Shown piece after piece: positions 1 through 5,155 of a stretch of 5,155 bases of DNA. The position numbers and the translations under genes were made by a program. The notes below the pieces were generated by a model. That model was given only the letters and a program-made list of their open reading frames with translations. It had not been told where the DNA came from and did not search any database. Position 1 is the stretch's first letter; every line of letters begins with the position of its first letter. Source of the stretch: Clostridia bacterium (lineage in GTDB: Bacteria > Bacillota > Clostridia > Christensenellales > UBA3700); assembly GCA_900772745.1 (NCBI GenBank), contig CAAGRV010000199.1:1-5155 (forward strand). The letters are read 5' to 3'.

Positions 1-387
1 GAAAGCGTTTCCGCTATTTGTCCAAGCGTTGTAATCAAAGTTGTCTTTGTGATACCTGTTGCAATCAGACAAAATAAATCTAATATCATTGATGACCGAA
101 TGCCCAAAAACTATTTGGTCGGGCTCGGTCAAAAGCTTGCGGATAGTAGGATAATAATAATTGAAATCAGGCGACGACAAAAACATTTGTTGCGGATAGC
201 TGAGCTCTATGCCTTCCTTGTCGTGCTTGCGATTTTGAAGATGAAACTTGGTGCGTGGGTTGATGAGAATATCTTTTTGCTCCAAAATATTGAATTGGGT
301 GTCGGTGATGACAAAACCAAAACTACAAATTTTTCCTTGACCATTGAAACAGTTGGCACATTCTATATCAAAAAATAAATATCTCAC
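1..387 (-). CDS. DEDD/DnaQ-family 3'-5' exonuclease, N-terminal part (runs off the left edge)
   Basis: This is the first 129 codons of a gene whose 3' end lies beyond base 1. The start is GTG at 387, preceded by an AAAGGAAG ribosome binding site (401-394) with a 6-base spacer. No better in-frame start exists, because the upstream ATG near 412 meets a stop after two codons. The N-terminus RYLFFDIECAN carries an Exo I motif (D7, E9). FGHSVINDIRFI carries an Exo II-like motif (H96, N100, D101). Exo III is not in view. Established knowledge: enzymes of this fold (RNase T, the PolIII epsilon exonuclease domain, oligoribonuclease) use two metal ions to remove 3' nucleotides from DNA or RNA. The substrate cannot be told from this part. 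C10, C13 and C21 near the active site are a visible peculiarity of this subgroup. The gene has its own promoter and follows alr by 60 bases. The fold call is fairly sure; the specific function is open. Confidence 0.8.
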   Translation of the reverse strand, partial: MRYLFFDIECANCFNGQGKICSFGFVITDTQFNILEQKDILINPRTKFHLQNRKHDKEGIELSYPQQMFLSSPDFNYYYPTIRKLLTEPDQIVFGHSVINDIRFILSDCNRYHKDNFDYNAWTNSGNAF

Positions 388-411
388 TAAACACTTCCTT
401 TGTATTATTTC

Positions 412-440
412 ATTATATATGGTTTTAGGATTTTTTACAA
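412..440 (-). promoter_or_regulatory. Sigma-A-type promoter for the exonuclease gene
   Basis: On the minus strand, TTGTAA (440-435) and a perfect TATAAT (417-412) are separated by exactly 17 bases. Transcription would start near 405, giving a leader of about 18 bases that contains the AAAGGAAG ribosome binding site. The -35 box begins just 8 bases beyond the alr stop codon. I see no hairpin terminator in the 60-base gap, so read-through from the dat-alr operon could also reach this gene. Confidence 0.65.
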
Positions 441-447
441 GTATATT

Positions 448-1524
448 CTACAAATATCTTTTTACCATTCTCTTGCCTATGGTGCACAACATTGCATAGA
501 CAGAATTATACGGGCAGTTGAGCATTTTGTCAAGTCGCACTCTGTCGCCCCACATAAGCGCAATGTCCCCTACCTGAACGTTTTGGTTGTCGGTTACGTC
601 CACCATACACATATCCATACATATTTTTCCTATGACCTTGGCAAACTTGCCTGAGAGCAAAACATAGCCACCGCAAGACATACTCAAACTATATCCGTCT
701 GCATAGCCAATAGATAATACCGCAATTTTCATATTTTTGCAAGCAATATAACTAGGAGAATAACCAATTTTTTCACCTTTTTTGACTTGTCTAATATGTA
801 CAACTCTGCTATACACGCTCATCACGGGCAAAAGTTGGGGATTGCCATAGCCATAAAGCCCCAAGCCCACTCTCGCCATATTGCCATTCGCCAGCTCGCT
901 ATCTAGACAGCTAGCACTGGCGCAAGTGCCAAAATCACTTATATTTTCTCCCTTGCTCACCATTGCTTGTACCAGTTGGACAAGTTTTTGATTTTGGTGA
1001 TATGTATCGACTTTTTGATAGTTTTCGGGCGGATTGTTGTGCGAAAACACTCCTACTATTTTCACATTGGACAGCTTGCGGATTGTGTCAATATCATCTT
1101 GTATATTGTCCGCCATATCCATACCAAGGCGATTGAATCCAGTGTTGATTGCAAGATAAATCTCCGCATAACTGCCACACTTTTTTGCCGTTTGCTCCAC
1201 CCATCGAGCTTGCTCGACGCTCGACACGGACAACACGAGATTGTGCTCAATCCCGCTCTCTATCTCGCCCGCCAAACTACTGCCCAGCACAACAATCGGC
1301 TCGACTATACCCACATCTCTGAGCTCTACGCCCTCTTGGACATTCGCCACGCCAAAGCAATCCGCCCTACCGTGCAAGCGCCTTGCGACTTGGACTGCGC
1401 CGTGCCCGTAAGCGTTCGCCTTGACAACCGCCATAATCTTGTTGACTCGAACATTCGTGCGATACCAATCAAAATTGTGTTCAACACGAGCAAGGTCAAT
1501 CTCTGCCCAAACTCTGTCCGTCAT
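448..1524 (-). CDS. alr: Alanine racemase (PLP-dependent)
   Basis: This cytoplasmic enzyme interconverts L- and D-alanine for peptidoglycan precursor synthesis. The 358 residues are close to the usual family length and both domains are complete. The PLP lysine is K35 in AVVKANAYGHG. The barrel continues with H162 (GVFSHNN) and R218 (ARVGLGLYG), which would pair with the pyridine nitrogen. The catalytic tyrosine of the other subunit is Y255 (IGYSPSY), followed by GYADGY (273-278) and ICMDMCM (301-307). The C-terminus LCTIGKRMVKRYL is typical. One oddity: the segment usually reading KxDTGMxRLG is AINTGFNRLG here (125-134), so alanine replaces the lysine that is carbamylated in the Bacillus stearothermophilus enzyme. 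The start ATG overlaps the stop of the upstream aminotransferase gene (ATGA), with only a weak GAGAG ribosome binding site, which suggests translational coupling. Confidence 0.95.
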   Translation of the reverse strand: MTDRVWAEIDLARVEHNFDWYRTNVRVNKIMAVVKANAYGHGAVQVARRLHGRADCFGVANVQEGVELRDVGIVEPIVVLGSSLAGEIESGIEHNLVLSVSSVEQARWVEQTAKKCGSYAEIYLAINTGFNRLGMDMADNIQDDIDTIRKLSNVKIVGVFSHNNPPENYQKVDTYHQNQKLVQLVQAMVSKGENISDFGTCASASCLDSELANGNMARVGLGLYGYGNPQLLPVMSVYSRVVHIRQVKKGEKIGYSPSYIACKNMKIAVLSIGYADGYSLSMSCGGYVLLSGKFAKVIGKICMDMCMVDVTDNQNVQVGDIALMWGDRVRLDKMLNCPYNSVYAMLCTIGKRMVKRYL

Positions 1525-2357
1525 CTTAGGCTCTCGAAATCTTCGACAATTTTGCGTTGGATATGCTCGACAATCTCTCCGCCTTTGCCACCCACTCGCA
1601 TGCCGTCAATACTCACCACTCTCATACATTGTGCACCCGAACTGCACACCAACACTTCGTCCGCATTGTGCAAGCAAGACAACCCAAAATCTTCTTCACA
1701 CACTTCAAGTCCTATGTCCGTTGCCACGGCTCGTACCTTGTCCAACGCAACGCCTCTAAGGCAAGCATTGCCAAACACTGGCAAGACAAGCCTGCCACCT
1801 TTGAGATAGCAAATACCGCTGTGGGCGCACTCTTTGACAACTCCATCTCTCACCAAAATACACTCGTCCGCTCCCCGCTCATTGGCATAAGTGCTTGCCA
1901 AAATGTTGGGCAAAAGATTGAGCGTTTTGACGTCGCACAAACTGTGACGACAATCTTCGTGCGAAACTAGCTTGTATGTGTCGCTTATGTTGCGAGGGCG
2001 TTGGGGACGAATCATCACCCAAAGATTGGGAAAATAATTGCCACAAGCAATATGTTGTCGCAACCCCGTTCCCCGTGACACTTGCCAATATATTTGTTGG
2101 TACGGGCTGTCCACCTTGCGAGCAAGTGAACATATAATATCCACAAGTTTTTCTTTGGTGAAGTCTGGTTTTATGCCCAGTCTGCCACACCCCTTGAAAA
2201 ATCTGTCTATATGCTCTGACAAAGCATAAGGCACGAATTGTCTTGCATACACCACTTCGTACAAGCCATCTCCAAAATAACACGCCCTGTCCAACATAGG
2301 CACTTTCATATCTGCAAGTTCCCCAATCTCGCCATTGTAATATCCCAAAGTTTGCAT
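1521..2357 (-). CDS. dat: Class IV aminotransferase, probable D-alanine (D-amino acid) aminotransferase
   Basis: The gene encodes 278 residues; the Bacillus D-amino acid aminotransferase has about 282. D-amino acid aminotransferases transfer the amino group between D-alanine and 2-oxoglutarate, linking D-Ala and D-Glu pools for peptidoglycan. Numbering from the ATG at 2357, I see the N-terminal FGDGLYEVV (Y33), R52 in HIDRFF, the RxH carboxylate trap R100/H102 (RGTGLRQH) that distinguishes D-specific enzymes from branched-chain aminotransferases, the PLP lysine K144 (CDVKTLNLLPNIL), and E176, which faces the pyridine nitrogen. The phosphate-binding loops are unusual: the family's EGSSSN is ECAHSG, GIT is GVA (202-204), and STT is SSG (239-241). 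This could mean weak PLP binding or a different substrate. An in-frame GTG at 2369 overlaps the ribosome binding site, so the ATG is preferred. The gene is first in an operon with alr, and the product partly duplicates alr's role. Confidence 0.82.
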   Translation of the reverse strand: MQTLGYYNGEIGELADMKVPMLDRACYFGDGLYEVVYARQFVPYALSEHIDRFFKGCGRLGIKPDFTKEKLVDIICSLARKVDSPYQQIYWQVSRGTGLRQHIACGNYFPNLWVMIRPQRPRNISDTYKLVSHEDCRHSLCDVKTLNLLPNILASTYANERGADECILVRDGVVKECAHSGICYLKGGRLVLPVFGNACLRGVALDKVRAVATDIGLEVCEEDFGLSCLHNADEVLVCSSGAQCMRVVSIDGMRVGGKGGEIVEHIQRKIVEDFESLR

Positions 2358-2362
2358 AATTA

Positions 2363-2367
2363 CCTCC
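2363..2367 (-). promoter_or_regulatory. Ribosome binding site that fixes the aminotransferase start
   Basis: GGAGG on the minus strand lies 5 bases before the ATG at 2357. The competing in-frame GTG at 2369-2367 overlaps the first base of this site and has no site of its own, so translation should begin at 2357. Confidence 0.8.
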
Positions 2368-2394
2368 ACCCAATATTATTCTTATCGAGCGCAT

Positions 2395-2422
2395 ATTATG
2401 CCCAGTTCTCGCAGTCGGTAAA
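2395..2422 (-). promoter_or_regulatory. Candidate promoter of the dat-alr operon
   Basis: On the minus strand, TTTACC (2422-2417, 4 of 6 to consensus) and CATAAT (2400-2395, 5 of 6) are 16 bases apart. The transcript would begin near 2388, about 30 bases before the aminotransferase ATG. The position fits: it lies after the upstream gene's terminator and before the operon's ribosome binding site. No operator or riboswitch is evident in this short leader. Confidence 0.5.
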
Positions 2423-2446
2423 TTGTCATCACAAAATTATAAGTAC

Positions 2447-2474
2447 AAAAAAGAGAGCCTAGATAGACTCTCTT
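2447..2474 (-). terminator. Rho-independent terminator after the Wzz-like gene
   Basis: Read on the minus strand, AAGAGAG (2474-2468) pairs perfectly with CTCTCTT (2457-2451). Two inner pairs (one U-G wobble, one C-G) extend the stem to about 9 bp around a 6-base loop, TATCTA. The stem runs straight into a T-tract of six (2452-2447). It lies 16 bases past the stop codon at 2491 and separates this gene from the dat-alr operon. Confidence 0.85.
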
Positions 2475-2490
2475 CGATTGATTTATTTAA

Positions 2491-3891
2491 TTATTCGGCT
2501 TGGTTTTCGTCAGTTGAAGTTGTAACATTTTCTTCTACATTTGCTTGGTTGTACTTCTTGATTTTGAAGTCAGTTCTTGCCACACCAATTACGCAACCTA
2601 TCAAAACCGCCATCAAAGCTATCATCAAGAACAACGTTGTTGATATTTCTAATTGGGAATAACCAGTTGAATTTTGGGTAAGCACAACTGCCTTTTTGAG
2701 ATTTTCGACGTCATTGAATTCTGCCAACATTTCGCTGTATTTCTCGCTTTGTATTGTCAATTTTTCACAAATTTTTGCCATCATATCATCGGTATTCTTG
2801 CGCATCTCAGCTTTCTTTTCGTCAGATGCCATATTGAATTTTGATGATGCCCCATACCCTGCCATAACCTTGTTGATAGTTTCTAATTGAGTCTTGTATG
2901 GAGCTTTGAGCTCTTCGTATTTGGTGATTTCTTTGTAGTATTCTACCAGTTTATCAATATTGACGCTAGCTCCGCCTGCACTAGATGATAAGGTGTTGAA
3001 CGCGCTAGTAATTTTGTCAGCATTTGCTCTTATGTCAGAGATAATTTCGTCATAATAATTCACTTTGCTGTCAAGTTCTAGCTTGGTTTGTTCTAGATAT
3101 GCCATTTCGCTTGGGACGTTGGTATTGCTTATTTCGACGCCGTTCTCTGTCAAATAAGCGTTTAGGCTAGAAAAATATACTTGAGCACTTTTGAGTTCTT
3201 CGGCCATATTGTCGAAAGTGATTTTGTGTTTGGTAGATTTGAAGTTTGGAGCAACAGCCTTCATTTGGTCTACTTCTTTGATAAGTTGTTGCAAGTTGTT
3301 CTCTAGAAGTTTGCTAGATGCAATGTAGTTGTGTTGTTTGATAGAATCGATCACCAAACTAACATTGTTCTTATAACTATATTTTGCTTTGTATTGAGCA
3401 ATATAAACTTTGCAAATCTCGTCGAGCAATTCTTGTGTTTTTGCACGAGACAATCCCAAAGAATTTTGATTTTGCAAAGTAACAACAAATTCAAAGTTGT
3501 TTATATTATCTTGACTATCCTTTTTGTCCTCTCCAACAGCCTTGGAAGTAACTGACAAGTTGGACAAAACCTTTGGTAGCTTTGCTATCTGAGCGTCCTT
3601 GTCTAGTCCGATGTTTGCCAAAGCTTGTTGGACATTATAGCTAGACTTTATATCTGAACTAGGGTTGAAAGCATTGTCCCAAGGCGACATACCATTGTTG
3701 ATATATTCGTTGGAAAACATAATCTTGGCTTCAAAAGTGTAATCAGTGGTAAACGCTGCATAAGTTCCCATTGTTGTTGCTACAAAAACAAGCAAAACAA
3801 TAGCCCAAATAAGCATTCTTACCCATGATCTTTTGAGTTTTTGTCCCAACTTCTTGAATGTAAGTTCGCCGTTGTCTATTTGTTGTTCCAT
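2491..3891 (-). CDS. Two-pass membrane protein with Wzz/chain-length-determinant-like topology
   Basis: The 466-residue protein has a short cytoplasmic N-terminus with the basic stretch FKKLGQKLKRSWVR (12-25), a first membrane segment at about 25-48, a large extracytoplasmic region (about 49-416), a second membrane segment (about 418-437), and a short tail that begins basic (KIKK) and ends acidic. Just after the first membrane segment, YTFEAKIMFSN resembles the start of the Wzz domain, where a beta-rich part (about 50-140) precedes long helices (about 145-410, rich in E, K, Q and N). Established knowledge: such polysaccharide co-polymerases set chain length of surface or capsular polysaccharides, often with a BY-kinase. 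I see no kinase domain, no nucleotide-binding motif, and no obvious proline-rich motif before the second segment. The start ATG has GGAGG 6 bases upstream. Terminators upstream and downstream suggest a single-gene transcript. The topology is sure; the family assignment is moderate. Confidence 0.68.
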   Translation of the reverse strand: MEQQIDNGELTFKKLGQKLKRSWVRMLIWAIVLLVFVATTMGTYAAFTTDYTFEAKIMFSNEYINNGMSPWDNAFNPSSDIKSSYNVQQALANIGLDKDAQIAKLPKVLSNLSVTSKAVGEDKKDSQDNINNFEFVVTLQNQNSLGLSRAKTQELLDEICKVYIAQYKAKYSYKNNVSLVIDSIKQHNYIASSKLLENNLQQLIKEVDQMKAVAPNFKSTKHKITFDNMAEELKSAQVYFSSLNAYLTENGVEISNTNVPSEMAYLEQTKLELDSKVNYYDEIISDIRANADKITSAFNTLSSSAGGASVNIDKLVEYYKEITKYEELKAPYKTQLETINKVMAGYGASSKFNMASDEKKAEMRKNTDDMMAKICEKLTIQSEKYSEMLAEFNDVENLKKAVVLTQNSTGYSQLEISTTLFLMIALMAVLIGCVIGVARTDFKIKKYNQANVEENVTTSTDENQAE

Positions 3892-3914
3892 AATAGACCT
3901 CCACTCCGTTATTT

Positions 3915-3942
3915 AGTTTAGAATATCATAAATAGCCGTCAA
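3915..3942 (-). promoter_or_regulatory. Candidate promoter of the Wzz-like gene
   Basis: On the minus strand, TTGACG (3942-3937, 5 of 6) and TAAACT (3920-3915, 4 of 6) are 16 bases apart. An overlapping alternative is TTGCAT (3948-3943) with TATTCT (3925-3920), spaced 17. A perfect TATAAT also occurs at 3969-3964 but has only a poor -35 box. The whole spacer between about 3903 and 4064 is AT-rich. I found no conserved riboswitch core or convincing small gene in it. Confidence 0.4.
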
Positions 3943-4064
3943 ATGCAATTATTATTTAGTTATATTATAAAATTTACCCCTTTTGGATATAAAAATAACT
4001 CGATTTACATTGTTTTTTGATTTTCAACCATACGCAATCTGTTTACATACCCCTGTGTTTTTAC

Positions 4065-4088
4065 AAAAAATCGCCCTACAATCGGGCT
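4065..4088 (-). terminator. Probable short terminator after queH
   Basis: On the minus strand, GCCC (4087-4084) and GGGC (4076-4073) form a 4-bp all-GC stem around a 7-base loop, followed by GA and six T residues (4070-4065). It lies 24 bases past the queH stop. The stem is short, so termination may be partial, but the stem-plus-T-tract layout and position are right. Confidence 0.55.
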
Positions 4089-4111
4089 AAAATTTAAGCT
4101 TAGTGATATGT

Positions 4112-4756
4112 TTAATTGTTTTGAGCTGGACAGTTGTTTGCTCTCTCCATAGATTCGCGTTTGGAAAACTCGCACCCGCAATAGTCTTGGCGATAAAAGC
4201 CGAACTGCTCACTAAGCGCGCAAGAGCGTTTGTATCCCTCATTCTTTTTGAAATCGTTGGGCAAATGCAAGACGCCATATTGAGCGCCACACTGCTCGCC
4301 TATCTTGTTGAGAAGTAAAGAATTTTTGTGTGGAGATATGGACAATGTCGATGCAAAATAGTCAAACCCCATCTCCTTGCAAACTCGTGCCGTATAGTCA
4401 AGTCTAAGTTGATAACACCTTGCGCATCTCTCCCCTCCCTCGACGCAATGCTCATAGCCTTTTGCTATTTTTACAAAATCATCATTTTGCCAACCTGTAT
4501 CGAGATATTTGACTTTTCCTTGATAAAAATCCACCAATCTTAGCACTTCTTTTTTCCTAAGTTCATACTCTTCTATATCAGATATGTTGGGATTGTAATA
4601 GAGAAGTGTAATATCAAAATATTGAGTCAAGAGCTCCAAGCAATAGCTGGCACAAGGCGCACAACATATATGCAAAAGCAAGCTTTTCTTTGGCAAAGCT
4701 TGCTCGAAGTCTTGGATAATATTCATCATTTGTAAGTGATAATTCGGTTTGTTCAT
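4112..4756 (-). CDS. queH: Epoxyqueuosine reductase QueH (DUF208)
   Basis: QueH carries out the last step of queuosine synthesis, reducing epoxyqueuosine to queuosine at the wobble position (34) of GUN-anticodon tRNAs; it is the non-cobalamin counterpart of QueG. The protein has 214 residues, close to family length. Numbering from the ATG at 4756, the signatures are LLLHICCAPC (C31, C32, C35), YYNPNI (53-58), EGGERCARCYQLRL (C111, C114), FDYFASTLSISPHKN (131-145), DFKKNEGY (168-175) and YRQDYCGCEFS (C193, C195). The paired and CxxC cysteines are those expected to hold the iron-sulfur cluster and extra iron. A TTG one codon upstream would add a residue, but the ATG is preferred. The ATG overlaps the upstream gene's TGA by one base (TGATG), so the two genes are probably coupled. 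No other queuosine gene is in view. Confidence 0.95.
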   Translation of the reverse strand: MNKPNYHLQMMNIIQDFEQALPKKSLLLHICCAPCASYCLELLTQYFDITLLYYNPNISDIEEYELRKKEVLRLVDFYQGKVKYLDTGWQNDDFVKIAKGYEHCVEGGERCARCYQLRLDYTARVCKEMGFDYFASTLSISPHKNSLLLNKIGEQCGAQYGVLHLPNDFKKNEGYKRSCALSEQFGFYRQDYCGCEFSKRESMERANNCPAQNN

Positions 4757-5155
4757 CAATATGACTCTTCTAGTAGGTTGATAAGGAAAGAATAGCTGTA
4801 TTCGTCTGTTCTATCCTTGGCGTCCACGCTGGCAATAACTTCTTCGGCTATTGATGGGAAATCGGACTTTTCGATACCAAAGTCTTTGAGCGACTTGTTG
4901 TAGTCTACATATTCGCCTACTTGTTCATACAAGCTGCCAATCTTGTGCAAAACTGCCTCTCCCGCATGCTCTTCACTTGTTTGGGCATATTCTTCCATGC
5001 TCACAAAGCTAGGCAACAACTCGGCTAGCATATCTTTGTTGAACTTGGTCATCTTGATATAGTGACGGAACAAAATTGCCATAATGTTGGCGTGGTTGAC
5101 TTTGTAGCGGTCACTTATGACGTCGCTCATAACGGCAAGGAGTTGTTTTTCTATC
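4756..5155 (-). CDS. C-terminal part of an iron-containing alcohol dehydrogenase-like protein (5' end outside the window)
   Basis: The reading frame is open to the right edge. The ATG at 5130 has no ribosome binding site and is preceded by in-frame codons (IEKQLLAV), so it is probably internal. The visible 133 residues match the shape of the C-terminal helical domain of group III metal-dependent alcohol dehydrogenases. RYKVNHANIMAILFRHYI aligns with the family's segment around PHGxANAILLPHV, SLKDFGIEKSDFPSIAEEV aligns with the conserved L-x-x-hG-I-x-x-x-D-x-x-x-hA stretch, and the end FLINLLEESY matches the usual terminus. These are alignments by eye from memory. In this alignment only the last family histidine (in NHA) is kept; the positions of FucO H263 and H267 are alanine and aspartate. 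The protein may be a divergent or inactive member. It is coupled to queH through TGATG, but a functional link is not evident. Confidence 0.5.
   Translation of the reverse strand, partial: IEKQLLAVMSDVISDRYKVNHANIMAILFRHYIKMTKFNKDMLAELLPSFVSMEEYAQTSEEHAGEAVLHKIGSLYEQVGEYVDYNKSLKDFGIEKSDFPSIAEEVIASVDAKDRTDEYSYSFLINLLEESY

Noticed and set aside
49..378. 109-codon plus-strand frame at the left edge
   Set aside because: The minus strand here encodes a convincing exonuclease N-terminus with DIE and ND motifs, a promoter and a ribosome binding site; the plus-strand frame has none of these.
967..1809. Long open frame of 280 codons on the plus strand, antisense to alr and the aminotransferase
   Set aside because: It lies entirely opposite two well-supported genes, crosses their junction, has no family-like motif or ribosome binding site, and is explained by the codon composition of the genes beneath it.
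1879..2394. 171-codon minus-strand frame overlapping the start of the aminotransferase gene in another frame
   Set aside because: The aminotransferase frame carries clear family motifs throughout this stretch; the alternative product is low-complexity and has no recognisable motif.
3903..4064. Possible riboswitch or small gene in the spacer before the Wzz-like gene
   Set aside because: I found only AT-rich sequence, promoter-like boxes and an 8-codon frame (MVENQKTM) without a ribosome binding site; no conserved riboswitch core or long stem is visible.
4756..5130. Reading the rightmost gene as a complete 124-residue small protein starting at 5130
   Set aside because: There is no ribosome binding site before that ATG, the frame stays open to the window edge, and the upstream residues continue the family-like alignment, so it is a 5'-truncated larger gene.

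Overview
The window looks like chromosomal DNA of a low- to mid-GC Gram-positive-type bacterium, most likely a member of the Bacillota/Clostridia. This rests on strong GGAGG-type Shine-Dalgarno sites, sigma-A-like promoters, QueH rather than QueG as the visible epoxyqueuosine reductase, and a D-alanine aminotransferase next to an alanine racemase. The lineage is inferred from gene content, not from a marker gene. Every gene I can support lies on the minus strand, so transcription runs from high to low coordinates. Coding density is high, and I see no mobile element, CRISPR array, tRNA or rRNA.

In transcription order: (1) 5155-4756 is the C-terminal part of a protein that aligns by eye with iron-containing alcohol dehydrogenases but seems to lack some metal-site histidines; its start is outside the window. 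(2) Its stop overlaps the start of queH (4756-4112) by one base (TGATG), so the two genes are probably translationally coupled. A short hairpin with a T-tract follows (4088-4065). (3) A roughly 220-bp spacer holds candidate promoters for a stand-alone gene at 3891-2491. It encodes a 466-residue, two-membrane-segment, largely extracytoplasmic helical protein of Wzz/chain-length-determinant-like topology, and a clear intrinsic terminator (2474-2447) follows. (4) A short spacer with a plausible promoter leads into a two-gene D-alanine operon: a class IV D-amino acid aminotransferase (2357-1521) overlapping alanine racemase (1524-448) through ATGA. (5) A well-formed promoter (TTGTAA-17-TATAAT) then drives a DEDD-family 3'-5' exonuclease whose C-terminal part runs off the left edge (387-1).

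The functional themes are cell-envelope supply (D-alanine for peptidoglycan by two routes, plus an envelope polysaccharide co-polymerase-like protein) and tRNA queuosine modification. The window is mostly ordinary housekeeping DNA, and I found no convincing new multi-gene system. The points most worth a second look are residue-level. The racemase has alanine where the carbamylated lysine usually sits. The aminotransferase keeps its catalytic lysine and RxH carboxylate trap but has an eroded phosphate-binding pocket. The alcohol-dehydrogenase-like protein appears to have lost metal ligands. The Wzz-like protein stands alone between terminators.
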